From UBA721 sp002705165 (GTDB lineage: Bacteria > Planctomycetota > Planctomycetia > Pirellulales > Pirellulaceae), in the NCBI GenBank assembly GCA_045565995.1, contig JBJLEF010000010.1:1-64000 (forward strand): DNA of 64,000 nucleotides, given 5' to 3'. Numbering within the stretch: position 1 is the first letter of the stretch; each line of letters begins with the position of its first letter. Shown piece by piece: positions 26,377-33,857 of this stretch. The position numbers and the translations under genes were made by a program. The notes beneath the pieces are model-generated. The model made no database searches. It worked only from the letters and a program-made list of their open reading frames with translations, and had not been told where the DNA came from.

Positions 26377-27890
26377 TGTACGATTGGCTTGTCGATCTTC
26401 ATTTTGGTAGTCCTCATTTGCTGAAGGCGCTACTGACAGGATTACTTGTGACGACCGTTTGTAGCGTGATTGGCTGTTTTATCGTGCTCAAACGAACCTC
26501 ATTTCTGGCCGATGCTTTAGCGCACTCTATGCTGGCTGGTGTAGTGGTTGGTTATCTCTTTATGAAGCTTGTGTTTGGTAAGGAAGCGCATGCTCCGGCG
26601 ATGCTTATCGGATCGATCATTTCGGGGATTATTACCGTGGCGATGATCGGATTTGTCTCAAGGTTTTCACGTGTCAAAGAAGACGCCGTCATCGGGATCA
26701 TGTATACCGGTATTTTTGCATTTGGCGGTGTTTTGGTTTCCCTCTTTAGTCAGTACGTGCACATCGACTTATTGCACTTTATTGTTGGTCAGTTATTAGG
26801 AGTTAGTGACCAGGATTTGTGGATGATGGCCATCGTGTCTGTTGTTGTCCTGTCGTTTATCGTGTTGATGTTTCGTAGTTTACAGTTGGTTACCTTTGAC
26901 AGGGTCATGGCAGCCTCGCTTGGAATGAATGTTATTCTGTTGGATTATATGTTAACGACCTGCACTGCGATGGTAGTGGTTACAGGGGTTCAGGTTGTTG
27001 GCGTTATTCAGGTGGTTGGGTTGCTGATTGCCCCGGGAGCAACCGCCTATCTGCTTTGTGACCGCCTCAAAAATATGCTTTGGGTTTCATCCGTTTTTGG
27101 CTGGTCAGGATTTCTGATCGGTTATTTCCTTTCCGAGAGATATGATGTCGCCCCGGGTGCGATGATTGTGGTGGTGTTAACAGTTCAGTTCCTGTTGGTC
27201 TTTCTTGTAGCACCGCGTTATGGACTGCTAGCTGATTTTCAACGGCGGTGGAAGGCTATTCCTCAGCAAGTGGTCGAAGATATTCTTGGCGTGATCCTCC
27301 GTGCGAAAGAGGAGCGTTGTGGTATCGATGATTTAATGCAGCATACTGAATATAAATCGGATCGGATTCGTAAAGCGCTCAACTCTATGGTCAAGCAGGA
27401 ATGGTTGTGCTTTGAAGAAGGGGTGATCTCGTTTACGGACGAAGGACGTAAGCATGCTCGCCGGTTGTTAAGAGCTCACCGTTTGTGGGAGACCTATTTG
27501 CAACATCTAGGAGTTGCCGAAGAAGAACTTCATGAAAGAGCCCATGTCCTGGAGCATCTCCATGATGAAGAGGCTGTTGATTACCTTGATGACAAACTAG
27601 GTCATCCTTTGAAAGACCCTCACGGTGCTGAGATTCCCGAAGATTTTGAACACCTTGTATCAGGTGAAGTCATGACACTCGCGATTCTACGCGAAGGACA
27701 TACAGGTGAAGTTGTGCAGGTTGGGGAGTTGATTGTCGACCCTGTTTCTGTTGGCGACAAAGTAACAGTCGGTGTGCGAGAGAATGATTCACGAACGTGG
27801 GTTGTCACCATCACTAAACCGGATGGACAGTCCGCTGAACATCGCTTTAATCACGATGAGGCAGACGATATTAGTATTCGGCTTGACTAA
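26376..27890 (+). CDS. Metal ABC permease fused to DtxR-type metalloregulator (YtgCR-like)
   Basis: Residues 1-280 form an ABC-3 family permease with about eight transmembrane segments (LLVTTVCSVIGCFIVLKRTSF, DALAHSMLAG, VGVIQVVGLLIAPGATAYLL). Residues about 295-355 form a winged helix (SDRIRKALNSMVKQEWLCFE). Residues about 360-425 form a DtxR-like metal-binding dimerisation domain: H368-R-L-W-E372, H386, then A389-H-V-L-E-H394 and DPHGAEIPE. The tail (about 430-500) looks like the SH3/FeoA-like third domain. In DtxR the residue at His390 is Cys102 (Glu in MntR), so metal choice may differ. In Chlamydia trachomatis YtgCR the same fusion is cleaved to free a repressor; cleavage here is unproven. 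No second permease gene (YtgD) follows. Confidence 0.92.
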   Translation: MYDWLVDLHFGSPHLLKALLTGLLVTTVCSVIGCFIVLKRTSFLADALAHSMLAGVVVGYLFMKLVFGKEAHAPAMLIGSIISGIITVAMIGFVSRFSRVKEDAVIGIMYTGIFAFGGVLVSLFSQYVHIDLLHFIVGQLLGVSDQDLWMMAIVSVVVLSFIVLMFRSLQLVTFDRVMAASLGMNVILLDYMLTTCTAMVVVTGVQVVGVIQVVGLLIAPGATAYLLCDRLKNMLWVSSVFGWSGFLIGYFLSERYDVAPGAMIVVVLTVQFLLVFLVAPRYGLLADFQRRWKAIPQQVVEDILGVILRAKEERCGIDDLMQHTEYKSDRIRKALNSMVKQEWLCFEEGVISFTDEGRKHARRLLRAHRLWETYLQHLGVAEEELHERAHVLEHLHDEEAVDYLDDKLGHPLKDPHGAEIPEDFEHLVSGEVMTLAILREGHTGEVVQVGELIVDPVSVGDKVTVGVRENDSRTWVVTITKPDGQSAEHRFNHDEADDISIRLD

Positions 27891-28167
27891 TCTCTGAATC
27901 ATCCTGATCGGAAGATTCCGCTGCGGTATCTTCATTTCCCGCTCCCTCGTCCGTGGGAGGAGGCGTTTCGAGCAATTCAATAGCGATCGCTTCGTCGGCA
28001 GCAGGGACAAAAATCCGAAAACCTTTGCTTAGCGTGATCCCTGAAAAAGCACCGCCGGCATCGTCACCCATCACCGTGGCCACGAGTCCATTGGCACGCA
28101 GGTACTCCGCTGCGATGAGCGCTTCAGTTTGACTGTAAAACGTTGCGACTTTGACTGAGGAAGGCAT
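27871..28167 (-). CDS. DUF2007 family small protein
   Basis: This is a 98-residue soluble protein. The N-terminal 70 residues match the DUF2007 (putative signal-transducing protein) pattern: VATFYSQTEALIAAEYLRANGL, then a Gly/Asp turn, then FRIFVPAADEAIAIELL. The last 30 residues are acidic and low complexity. The role of the family is unknown. Its 3' end overlaps the convergent permease gene by 20 bases. Confidence 0.75.
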   Translation of the reverse strand: MPSSVKVATFYSQTEALIAAEYLRANGLVATVMGDDAGGAFSGITLSKGFRIFVPAADEAIAIELLETPPPTDEGAGNEDTAAESSDQDDSEISQAEY

Positions 28168-28250
28168 GACAGGTTTTACTTGTGTTAGGGAGGGCCGTTT
28201 AGTACTGACTAGCTAAGTTATAGGTATTGTATTCGTCGAAGGGAAATCGC

Positions 28251-29120
28251 CTAGCGTTCAATTAGCCCGCGCAATACCTTCAGATTAGCAGCATCCCAGC
28301 TCATTCCCTCGTATTCCCCATCCGCGTCCCCCTTGGCGGTTTCTAAATACATGGGGACACCTTCGAAGCGGGGGTCATTGATTAGAAATCTAAAAGGAGT
28401 AAGACCCATATGCCCCTGACCAATATGCTCATGTCGGTCTTTACGACTGGCAAATTCTTTTTTACTGTCGTTGAGATGAAAGGCTTTCATCTTTTCAAGA
28501 CCAATCAGCTTGTCGAACTCTTCCCAAATGTCGTGGTAAGCAGCTTCGTCACACAAGTTGTATCCGGCCGCAAACATGTGGCATGTATCAGCGCAGATGC
28601 CAACGAGATCAGGGTTCTGACATTGATTGATCATTTCCGCGAGTTGTTCAAAGTTCCAGCCAAGGTTGGTTCCCTGGCCGGCCGTGGTTTCCAGTAAACA
28701 CTGACTGGATATCCCTTTCGTCTGCCGATGGACTTCGTTTAATGCTTCTGCGATTCGACTTATGCCCTCTGCTTCCGTACTCGTCGTGAACGCACCCGGG
28801 TGAACAACAACATAAGGGATTCGCAGTTGATCGGCTCGTTGTAATTCAATGATGAAGGCATCGATGGACTTTCTCCAAAGCTCGTCTTTAGGAGATCCCA
28901 TATTAATTAGGTAGGATGCGTGCGATAAAGTATGCGTGATATGATGGATGTCGAGTTGTTCATGGAATCGTTCGGCATCGTCGTCTGTAATAAGCTTGGC
29001 TTTCCACTGGTTATTGTTTTTTGTGAAGAGTTGAACGCAGTCACAGGTTTCCTGAACACCACTGGCAATGGCTTTGTAATAACCACCTGCGATGGACATG
29101 TGGGCTCCAAGGATTGTCAT
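28251..29120 (-). CDS. nfo: Deoxyribonuclease IV (AP endonuclease)
   Basis: The enzyme cuts 5' of abasic sites in base excision repair and uses three zinc ions. The 289-residue TIM barrel shows the family start LGAHMSIAGGYYKAI, then LSHASYLINMGSP, VVHPGAF, LLETTAGQG, ICADTCHMFAAGY, AFHLNDSKKEFASRKDRHEHIGQG and MYLETAKGD, containing the expected His/Asp/Glu ligands. Its ATG overlaps the upstream gene's stop by four bases. Confidence 0.95.
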   Translation of the reverse strand: MTILGAHMSIAGGYYKAIASGVQETCDCVQLFTKNNNQWKAKLITDDDAERFHEQLDIHHITHTLSHASYLINMGSPKDELWRKSIDAFIIELQRADQLRIPYVVVHPGAFTTSTEAEGISRIAEALNEVHRQTKGISSQCLLETTAGQGTNLGWNFEQLAEMINQCQNPDLVGICADTCHMFAAGYNLCDEAAYHDIWEEFDKLIGLEKMKAFHLNDSKKEFASRKDRHEHIGQGHMGLTPFRFLINDPRFEGVPMYLETAKGDADGEYEGMSWDAANLKVLRGLIER

Positions 29121-29734
29121 GCTTCTTCTTCCTGGCCGGGCGGTGTTGCAGATTCAGTCGTCGACTCCGACTTAGTGTTTAGAGAGTCCATGTCAAAAGC
29201 GGTGTAATTTTGGTCGTAACGCTGAAAGGCTTCAACAGGCGATAGATTGTAGATGACGTCCCCGCGAGTGGCCCAGTCTTTACCCGTATGAACAAATAAA
29301 GCGGAGCCGACACGTAGGTTACTAACCGCTTCCATCTCTTCCATGGGCCCTCCTTCAATGGCTTCGAAGCTAATGACGACTGGTATCAGGGCGTGGAGAT
29401 TGAGGGAGTGATTTTCAATGACAAATAGCATCGGGTTTTCAAAATCACAATTTTTCCAACGCAGTCCCCGGGGACGACCGGATTCACTACATACCTTAAA
29501 GAACGTTTGCTCTAGGGCCGTACGAGCTTGCTCAAATTCGGTGACCTGCACACGATAGTCAGGCGGTGTGGTAGAAGCGGGAGGTAACTCAGGCTCTGCA
29601 GGAGTAGGTGGCTGTAGCCAGGCAGTCGGGTCTGCATGGTAAGGCGTTGCTTCGCTCTTCCGGGCAATGATATAAAATGCAGTTGCCAGTAGGATACCAC
29701 CCACAACGACAGTAAGAATGATGGGAATGCCCAT
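29117..29734 (-). CDS. Single-pass membrane protein of unknown function
   Basis: I do not recognise a family. The 205-residue protein has an N-terminal transmembrane segment (IILTVVVGGILLATAFYIIA, about 5-24), a Pro/Glu-rich linker and a soluble alpha/beta domain from about 60 to 175 (GLRWKNCDFENPMLFVIENH, ALIPVVISFEAIEGGPME, VGSALFVHTGKDWATRGDV). The tail is Ser/Thr/Glu rich. It is cotranscribed between the PfpI-like gene and nfo. Confidence 0.6.
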   Translation of the reverse strand: MGIPIILTVVVGGILLATAFYIIARKSEATPYHADPTAWLQPPTPAEPELPPASTTPPDYRVQVTEFEQARTALEQTFFKVCSESGRPRGLRWKNCDFENPMLFVIENHSLNLHALIPVVISFEAIEGGPMEEMEAVSNLRVGSALFVHTGKDWATRGDVIYNLSPVEAFQRYDQNYTAFDMDSLNTKSESTTESATPPGQEEEA

Positions 29735-29772
29735 GTGGTTACTTTCAATAAGCTGTGAGCGTTACCAGACGT

Positions 29773-30372
29773 TTATTCCGAAGCGTCGGCCGAATCTTGT
29801 TGGTTGAGTACTTTCAGGAGACTGGAGATCCATGCTGGATGTGCGGGCCAGGCTGGAGCGGTGACAAGATTTCCATCAATATGAGCATTGTCGAAAGTGG
29901 CTGCGGCTTCAATGTAAGTTCCGCCACTAAGCGTGACTTCTGGTGACACCGCGGGATAACAGCTGATGCTACGACCGTTAAGAATACCGGCGGTTGCCAA
30001 AATCTGAGCCCCGTGGCAAATAGCAGCGATGGGCTTGGCAGCATCGTTATAACGACGAACAAGGTCCAACACTCGTTGGTCAAGGCGGAGGTATTCAGGT
30101 GCGCGGCCACCAGGGATCACGAGGGCATCATAGTCACTGTTGATAGCCTCGGGAAAATCAATGGTGATTCCGAAATTGTGACCGACCTTTTCCGAGTAAG
30201 TCTGCTCACCTTCAAAATCGTGAATGGCCGTTTTGACCGTATCACCGGCAGACTTGTCAGGACAGCATGTATCGACATGATGCCCAACCATAAGCAGCAT
30301 CTGGAAAGGTACCATCGCCTCGTAGTCCTCGACGAAGTCACCTACTAACATTAAGATCCGCTTACCGCTCAT
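29773..30372 (-). CDS. DJ-1/PfpI family protein
   Basis: The 199-residue protein shows the glutamine-amidotransferase-like fold of PfpI/DJ-1. It has an early acidic residue (VEDYEAMVPFQML), GGRAPEYLR, the nucleophile elbow AICHGAQ with the reactive Cys, and a following His in the elbow as in PfpI. Members act as peptidases, glyoxalases or stress chaperones; which applies is not evident. A good AAGGAA ribosome site precedes the ATG. It lies 17 bases after the large SurA-like gene. Confidence 0.9.
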   Translation of the reverse strand: MSGKRILMLVGDFVEDYEAMVPFQMLLMVGHHVDTCCPDKSAGDTVKTAIHDFEGEQTYSEKVGHNFGITIDFPEAINSDYDALVIPGGRAPEYLRLDQRVLDLVRRYNDAAKPIAAICHGAQILATAGILNGRSISCYPAVSPEVTLSGGTYIEAAATFDNAHIDGNLVTAPAWPAHPAWISSLLKVLNQQDSADASE

Positions 30373-30389
30373 GTTATTCTTTCCTTGCT

Positions 30390-33300
30390 TTACTGATTAG
30401 CCGGTGCCTGCGGGATCTTGTAGTCATATTCCTTTTGTAGCAGCGCGATGAACCCGCGTGATAATTGGGTTACAATTCCTCCGCCTTGTTGGGAGCGATA
30501 CATGTTATCGGTCGCCAATGCAGTTGGGCCCATGGTAATGCTTCCCATACCACCCATGGCCGAAACTCGTCCATCGGCCAGATAACGCACCAGTTGCTCG
30601 AATTCCGCGGGGGCAAAAAAGTTCATCGGCAGAGAAGGATCGTTTGCCGAAGGATTATATTCCATTTTGCGAACAACATAGACTTTCCGTCCTGTCGGAG
30701 CCGTCAATGCTAGTGCCGTGTTCACTTGCATGGATTGAAATATCCTGATTTTGGACGAATCGTCAATGTCGGACACGGTGACAGTGGGGCGTAGTTGTTT
30801 TCGTTCAATCGTATCTACTTCTTTCGTTTCTTCAGTGGATTCATCTTGGTCTTCGGAGACCGTCTCTTCGTCACCAGACTCTGGTTGTGGTGCCTCAATG
30901 ACTTCGGTAACAACTTCCGCTTTCTGGAGCGTCGCCAATTCAACCCCACCTTGTTGCAGATTGAATTGTGAAAGCGTAAACATACTGGTCGGAAATGTCT
31001 TGTAGTAGTCGTACGACTCGTTTTCGTCATTCGACATTAACTCTTTGAGAGATGCGTCCGTGCCATCGGGGTAAGCCTCTGCCTTCGCTTTAGCAGTCTC
31101 TTGGGCATTAAGCAGGGCGGTTGATTTGTTCAAACTTTGAAGGGTGTTTTTGCGAATCTCAGCATTCTCTAGCCCGGCATTAAAATCAGATTCTTTCGTT
31201 TGTACCACCTGCCAGAAGATATAGGTATGGCTTTGGAAGGAGTCTGTTTCGTGCGATGTTAACAGATCGCTTTCAAGAAAAAGGTCACTGTCGGAGGAAG
31301 TTCCCGGCCCACCGTGAGCTTTGTATCCCGTTCGCACTAGTTTTACCCACGAGGGAGTTGTATTATCCCATGCAAACCCAAAGTCAGCTGCGTCGGGATT
31401 GCGTCCTGCAATAGCCTGACCATAAGCAGCAGAAATGGGTTTATCGGTTTGGCCACTTACAGCAAGTACGATTTGTTGTGCTTCAAGCGATTCTTCGTTT
31501 TCGGTATTCTCAGTTAACACCCCTTCAGCAGCCTTATTGATCTCAGCCACGACTCGTGCTAATTCGGCTTCAGCCTCCGCTTTGATTTGATCGATTTCAG
31601 CCACGACTCGCGCTAATTCGGCTTCAGCCTCCGCTTTGATTTCACCTACATCGGGCGTTTTGTTCTGGTCTAACAACTTTGCCAGCTTCTTGGTCCGGGT
31701 CTGATTATTTCCATCGTCTGCATTAGCGAAAGCATTCATGGCTTCGGTCAGCTTTAGTTTGTCAGCATCCAGTAATTGCTTCTTCTTTTCAAACTTTGCT
31801 GTTCGAATAAATTCATCACGGACCTCTTCCTTCACCTCCTCAAACGGTTTGTATGTTTTGGGTGGTTCCGGCATGATATTAGGTTCAAGCGGTATTGGAG
31901 TGTCCAAAACTGATAGGTCTTCCACTGGTTCTGCTGGGGCTTCGTTATCTTCCGTTTCCTCTTTCTCAGCATTTTCTTCGGTAGGCTCAGTCGGGGTGTC
32001 CTCGGTAGCTTCTGGCTCTGAATTCGCTGGAGATTCTTCTTCAGCCTTTTCATTCTCGTCCTGGAATAAGTTTAAGCAATCATCGCCTTCCTCGGTATTT
32101 TCGTCCTTGCTTTGCTCGGCTGCCGGATCTTCAGGATCTGGAGCTTCTGCATCCGTATTTTCCCCTTCGGCCTCACCGGATGTTTCTCCCGGCTCTGAAT
32201 TGTCGTCTGCTTCTTTATCCACCTGGTCCAACACTTCAGCGGGAGCAATATACTGTTCGATATTGGTTTCGTAGTAGTTTTGCAGTTCCTCTTCGGTAAC
32301 ACTTTCTTCGAGTTGAACTTGAGCGAGACGGTCATAGGCATCTTCGTTGAAGGCGACATATTGATAGCCAAACTTGCGGGGTTCGCGAACACCAAATGCG
32401 TGGAACCTTTGGTTGTTGATTTCCAGAATATTGGGACGTCCCTGATTGTTATAAATTCTATTTAAGCCCGTTTCATCAACAAAGATTTCCTTGAAGTCGT
32501 CGAACCTTGCATTAAAGTCCGCCTCAGGGTAGTCATTAGCATCGGTTACGTTTACAGGTATTTCGATGATTTCAAACTGATGTTTCTCGGTTAGTAATTT
32601 GTGAGTGACTGCGCGGTCTGAGATGTTGGGAGTCAGTGGAATTCCGGTATCTGCCAAACGCTGCAGTTTGCGCGCCGATACGTAGGGAATTAACTTTTCA
32701 GCGATTTCTTCCTTGGTCAGCTGTTTCCCAAAGGCAGCCTCTTTGGCTTCTTTGATTTGTTCTGTCGTATTGTGCTGGTAGAGAGTTTCTTCGATGTGGT
32801 CAGCAATAGCCTTCGCGGTGATTCCCATCCCATGCTTATAGGCGATTGTGGAGAGGAATTTAACGGTGACAGGGTCGCTGGGCGCACCGGCGATTTGCCA
32901 GGGATCTGCCGTTTGCAACTCCTTCATACGAGCCTCTTGAAATGCATTGAAGTCAGGTGTCTCGCCCTGTAAGAAATCTTTCGTCTTGTGGGTCACCGCA
33001 TTGGTCACGAGCTCAGAATAGAAATACTGTAGGCGTTGGCCCTCTTCCTGCATTCGAATTGCTTCACCTTGAGTGATTTCACCACCACGCCAGGTGGCGA
33101 GGACGTTAGAAGCTCCGGCGACGGGACCGCCACCGCCACCTGGACCGCCCTGAATAGCGGCGTAGTAGGCCGGTCCAACGACGAATGCCAGCACGGCGAT
33201 AATCGTCAGGGCAGAATAGGTCGCAATTTTATACTTCGCCACGAAATCGAAGATACTACGGCCATCATCGTAGGTACCCTGATCTTTCATCTTTTGGATA

Positions 33301-33398
33301 TGCGCATCACGCTTCTCTTGCTCGTGCTGCTTCAGTTCCTGGATTTGTTTGTTCTTTTCGCGGCCGTAAATACGGTTGGGGCGTTTTGCTTTTGACAT
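30390..33398 (-). CDS. Large membrane-anchored SurA/PpiD-like protein
   Basis: From ATG 33398 (MSKAKRPNRIYGREKNKQ) the protein has 1002 residues: a charged cytoplasmic helix, one transmembrane segment (about 57-80), then a large exported part. After the membrane comes a SurA-N-like stretch (WRGGEITQGEAIRMQEE, then IADHIEETLYQ). A very acidic low-complexity region spans about 380-500, and an 18-residue tandem duplication lies near 585-620. The topology resembles PpiD and planctomycete SurA-N proteins, but I see no intact parvulin active site, so a periplasmic chaperone role is inferred only. The frame stays open to 33614, but those extra 72 residues look non-coding. Confidence 0.6.
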   Translation of the reverse strand: MSKAKRPNRIYGREKNKQIQELKQHEQEKRDAHIQKMKDQGTYDDGRSIFDFVAKYKIATYSALTIIAVLAFVVGPAYYAAIQGGPGGGGGPVAGASNVLATWRGGEITQGEAIRMQEEGQRLQYFYSELVTNAVTHKTKDFLQGETPDFNAFQEARMKELQTADPWQIAGAPSDPVTVKFLSTIAYKHGMGITAKAIADHIEETLYQHNTTEQIKEAKEAAFGKQLTKEEIAEKLIPYVSARKLQRLADTGIPLTPNISDRAVTHKLLTEKHQFEIIEIPVNVTDANDYPEADFNARFDDFKEIFVDETGLNRIYNNQGRPNILEINNQRFHAFGVREPRKFGYQYVAFNEDAYDRLAQVQLEESVTEEELQNYYETNIEQYIAPAEVLDQVDKEADDNSEPGETSGEAEGENTDAEAPDPEDPAAEQSKDENTEEGDDCLNLFQDENEKAEEESPANSEPEATEDTPTEPTEENAEKEETEDNEAPAEPVEDLSVLDTPIPLEPNIMPEPPKTYKPFEEVKEEVRDEFIRTAKFEKKKQLLDADKLKLTEAMNAFANADDGNNQTRTKKLAKLLDQNKTPDVGEIKAEAEAELARVVAEIDQIKAEAEAELARVVAEINKAAEGVLTENTENEESLEAQQIVLAVSGQTDKPISAAYGQAIAGRNPDAADFGFAWDNTTPSWVKLVRTGYKAHGGPGTSSDSDLFLESDLLTSHETDSFQSHTYIFWQVVQTKESDFNAGLENAEIRKNTLQSLNKSTALLNAQETAKAKAEAYPDGTDASLKELMSNDENESYDYYKTFPTSMFTLSQFNLQQGGVELATLQKAEVVTEVIEAPQPESGDEETVSEDQDESTEETKEVDTIERKQLRPTVTVSDIDDSSKIRIFQSMQVNTALALTAPTGRKVYVVRKMEYNPSANDPSLPMNFFAPAEFEQLVRYLADGRVSAMGGMGSITMGPTALATDNMYRSQQGGGIVTQLSRGFIALLQKEYDYKIPQAPANQ
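31543..31642. repeat. 54-bp tandem repeat inside the SurA-like gene
   Basis: Two copies (31543-31596 and 31597-31642) encode the 18-residue unit AEIDQIKAEAEAELARVV on the minus strand. It predicts a heptad-like helix and differs between copies by very few bases. Confidence 0.8.
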
Positions 33399-33857
33399 GT
33401 TCCGTTCATCCCACCAATGTGAAGATGCTTTATTTTGCCTTGACAGATAAAAGTAACGTCTTAATGATTCGTCTAGGGAGAGATTACTTAGTGCAACACG
33501 ACATCTAACCCAGATGGGGGTTGCGGCTAAATTTATTTCTCCCTTTCGCAGTCTATTTTTACAGACTGGGAAACCATTGATTTTAGGTCGATTTGAGGTA
33601 AATATAAACCCCAATGTGGCCTGCTGATACTACTAATATAGCGTTGTTTGGAGCGTCGCGCCGATAGTAGGCAACTAACATATTTGTTCAGCTAGTGCGG
33701 TTTATGACGATACTAGGCATTACAACGGAAGTGTAGACAGACTCTACTCTTATGATGCTGAGCAGAATATTTGCTGATATTTAAGTCTAGGCATGTAGTT
33801 TTACATGTTGATCCGCGGATTTAATACCAAACTAACTTTCACTAATAACTTCATCTT
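33399..33857. other. Divergent intergenic region between the SurA-like gene and topA
   Basis: These 459 bases hold the promoters of both divergent genes. I see no tRNA, strong hairpin or convincing open frame beyond an in-frame upstream extension of the SurA-like gene. A TATGAT at 33751-33756 lacks a matching -35. Confidence 0.4.

Noticed and set aside
31738..32274. 178-residue Ser-rich plus-strand frame
   Set aside because: Antisense shadow of the Glu-rich tract of the SurA-like protein (GAA/GAG read backwards as Ser/Phe codons).
33399..33614. 72-residue N-terminal extension of the SurA-like protein
   Set aside because: The extension has no membrane or family features and no ribosome site; the ATG at 33398 starts a normal charged N-terminus followed by the membrane segment.
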